Notes under the pieces: generated by a model | The model's database searches: none | Seen by the model: the letters and a program-made list of their open reading frames with translations, nothing else | What the model was told of the DNA's origin: nothing | Made by a program: the position numbers and the translations under genes | DNA from: an uncultured Methanobrevibacter sp. | Lineage (GTDB): Archaea > Methanobacteriota > Methanobacteria > Methanobacteriales > Methanobacteriaceae | Direction: 5' to 3' | Assembly (NCBI GenBank): GCA_902795935.1 | Contig: CADBMS010000139.1 | Span: forward strand, 1 to 6,161 | Length of the DNA stretch: 6,161 nucleotides | Part shown: in pieces, positions 5,862 through 6,161 of the stretch | Position numbering within the stretch: position 1 is the stretch's first letter | Layout of the letters: each line of letters begins with the position of its first letter

Positions 5862-6161
5862 AGTATTATCTCTTAAATTATATATTATTAATACTATTGT
5901 CAAGTGTAAATAAAATAAATGTTAACTTTGTAGAAATCCTATTTTTTATTTTTGTGATGTTTGTTAGATATTATAGATTGTGTTTTTGAGTTTTGTTTCT
6001 TTGTTGGATAGTTTTAGGCTCCTACTATGGTTTGTTCATTATAATAGTCTTTTTATTACACTTATAACTGATTCTGCATTATTTATTTGCACATATATTG
6101 TTTTTTTATGAAAATTGTTTGACTATTTAATCTGTAATGTCCCTTTTTTTAGCTCTTTTTT
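5862..6161. other. Gene-free T/G-rich region with oligo-T tracts
   Basis: I find no convincing coding frame on either strand in these 300 bases. The plus strand is strongly T-rich with many G's, and T-runs occur at 5942-5947, 6101-6107, 6144-6150 and 6156-6161. The left end carries the promoter candidates for the minus-strand small gene. The T-runs near the right edge would act as terminators for a plus-strand transcript, but no plus-strand gene is visible to their left. They could mark an unrecognised non-coding RNA, a decayed gene, or merely base-composition bias. Confidence 0.4.
5878..5887 (-). promoter_or_regulatory. Candidate TATA box upstream of the small helical gene
   Basis: The minus strand reads TAATATATAA. 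Start of transcription would fall near 5855-5860, at or just inside the ATG at 5861. If this box is used, it favours translation from 5804 with a leader of about 50 bases. A second T/A-rich candidate at about 5908-5921 would instead give a leader of about 24 bases before 5861. The sequence alone cannot decide between them. Confidence 0.3.

Noticed and set aside
5974..6111. Plus-strand open stretch of about 45 codons in the right-hand region
   Set aside because: It has no ATG start or ribosome binding site, and its Phe/Leu/Ile content follows from T-rich DNA. No family is recognisable.
1..6161. CRISPR array, tRNA, rRNA, insertion sequence or phage genes
   Set aside because: No regularly spaced repeats, cloverleaf-like GC-rich segments, transposase motifs, terminal inverted repeats or phage gene families were seen on reading both strands.

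Overview
The window looks like part of the chromosome of an AT-rich, mesophilic methanogenic archaeon of the Methanobacteriales. A gut-type genus such as Methanosphaera or Methanobrevibacter is the best guess. The evidence is very low GC (long A and T runs between genes), codon choice dominated by ATA, AGA, TTA and AAA, archaeal TATA-box-like elements (TTTATAAA, TTATATAG) rather than bacterial -35/-10 pairs, a DUF4012-type membrane-anchored protein of the form I associate with this order, and oligo-T tracts after genes. The genus is inferred and not proven by the sequence.

Layout from left to right. Positions 1-1203 (minus) hold a DUF2142-type polytopic membrane protein cut off by the left window edge. 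Positions 1230-2201 (minus) hold galE, a UDP-glucose/UDP-galactose 4-epimerase, just upstream of the DUF2142 gene with a 26-base gap; the two probably form one operon. Positions 2202-2445 are a divergent control region with a TATA box candidate for each direction and a 21-base direct repeat (20 of 21 identical) that flanks the galE TATA box. Positions 2446-4818 (plus) hold lon, a complete soluble LonA-type ATP-dependent protease with all catalytic residues. Lon ends in an oligo-T terminator and converges on a DUF4012 protein at 4872-5471 (minus), whose stop codon lies inside a perfect 11-base inverted repeat. Upstream of that, 5541-5804 (minus) encodes an 87-residue lysine/glutamate-rich helical protein. 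It is preceded in the same frame by a 15-codon reading frame with its own ribosome-binding-site-like sequence, separated by a single TAA. The last 300 bases (5862-6161) hold no convincing gene, only promoter-like sequence and T-runs.

How the genes fit together. GalE supplies UDP-galactose (or a related epimerised sugar nucleotide) for glycans. DUF2142 proteins are GT-C-like membrane proteins often found in surface-polysaccharide loci. DUF4012 proteins resemble LytR-CpsA-Psr enzymes and are linked to the cell envelope. A cell-surface theme therefore surrounds the general protein quality-control gene lon, though nothing ties Lon functionally to its neighbours. No mobile element, CRISPR array, tRNA or rRNA was seen, and I found no strong case for a wholly new system. 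The most notable anomalies are the in-frame TAA in the small gene at 5541-5861, the repeat pair in the galE/lon control region, and a bacterial-type Lon with an unusual N-terminal domain in an archaeal setting.
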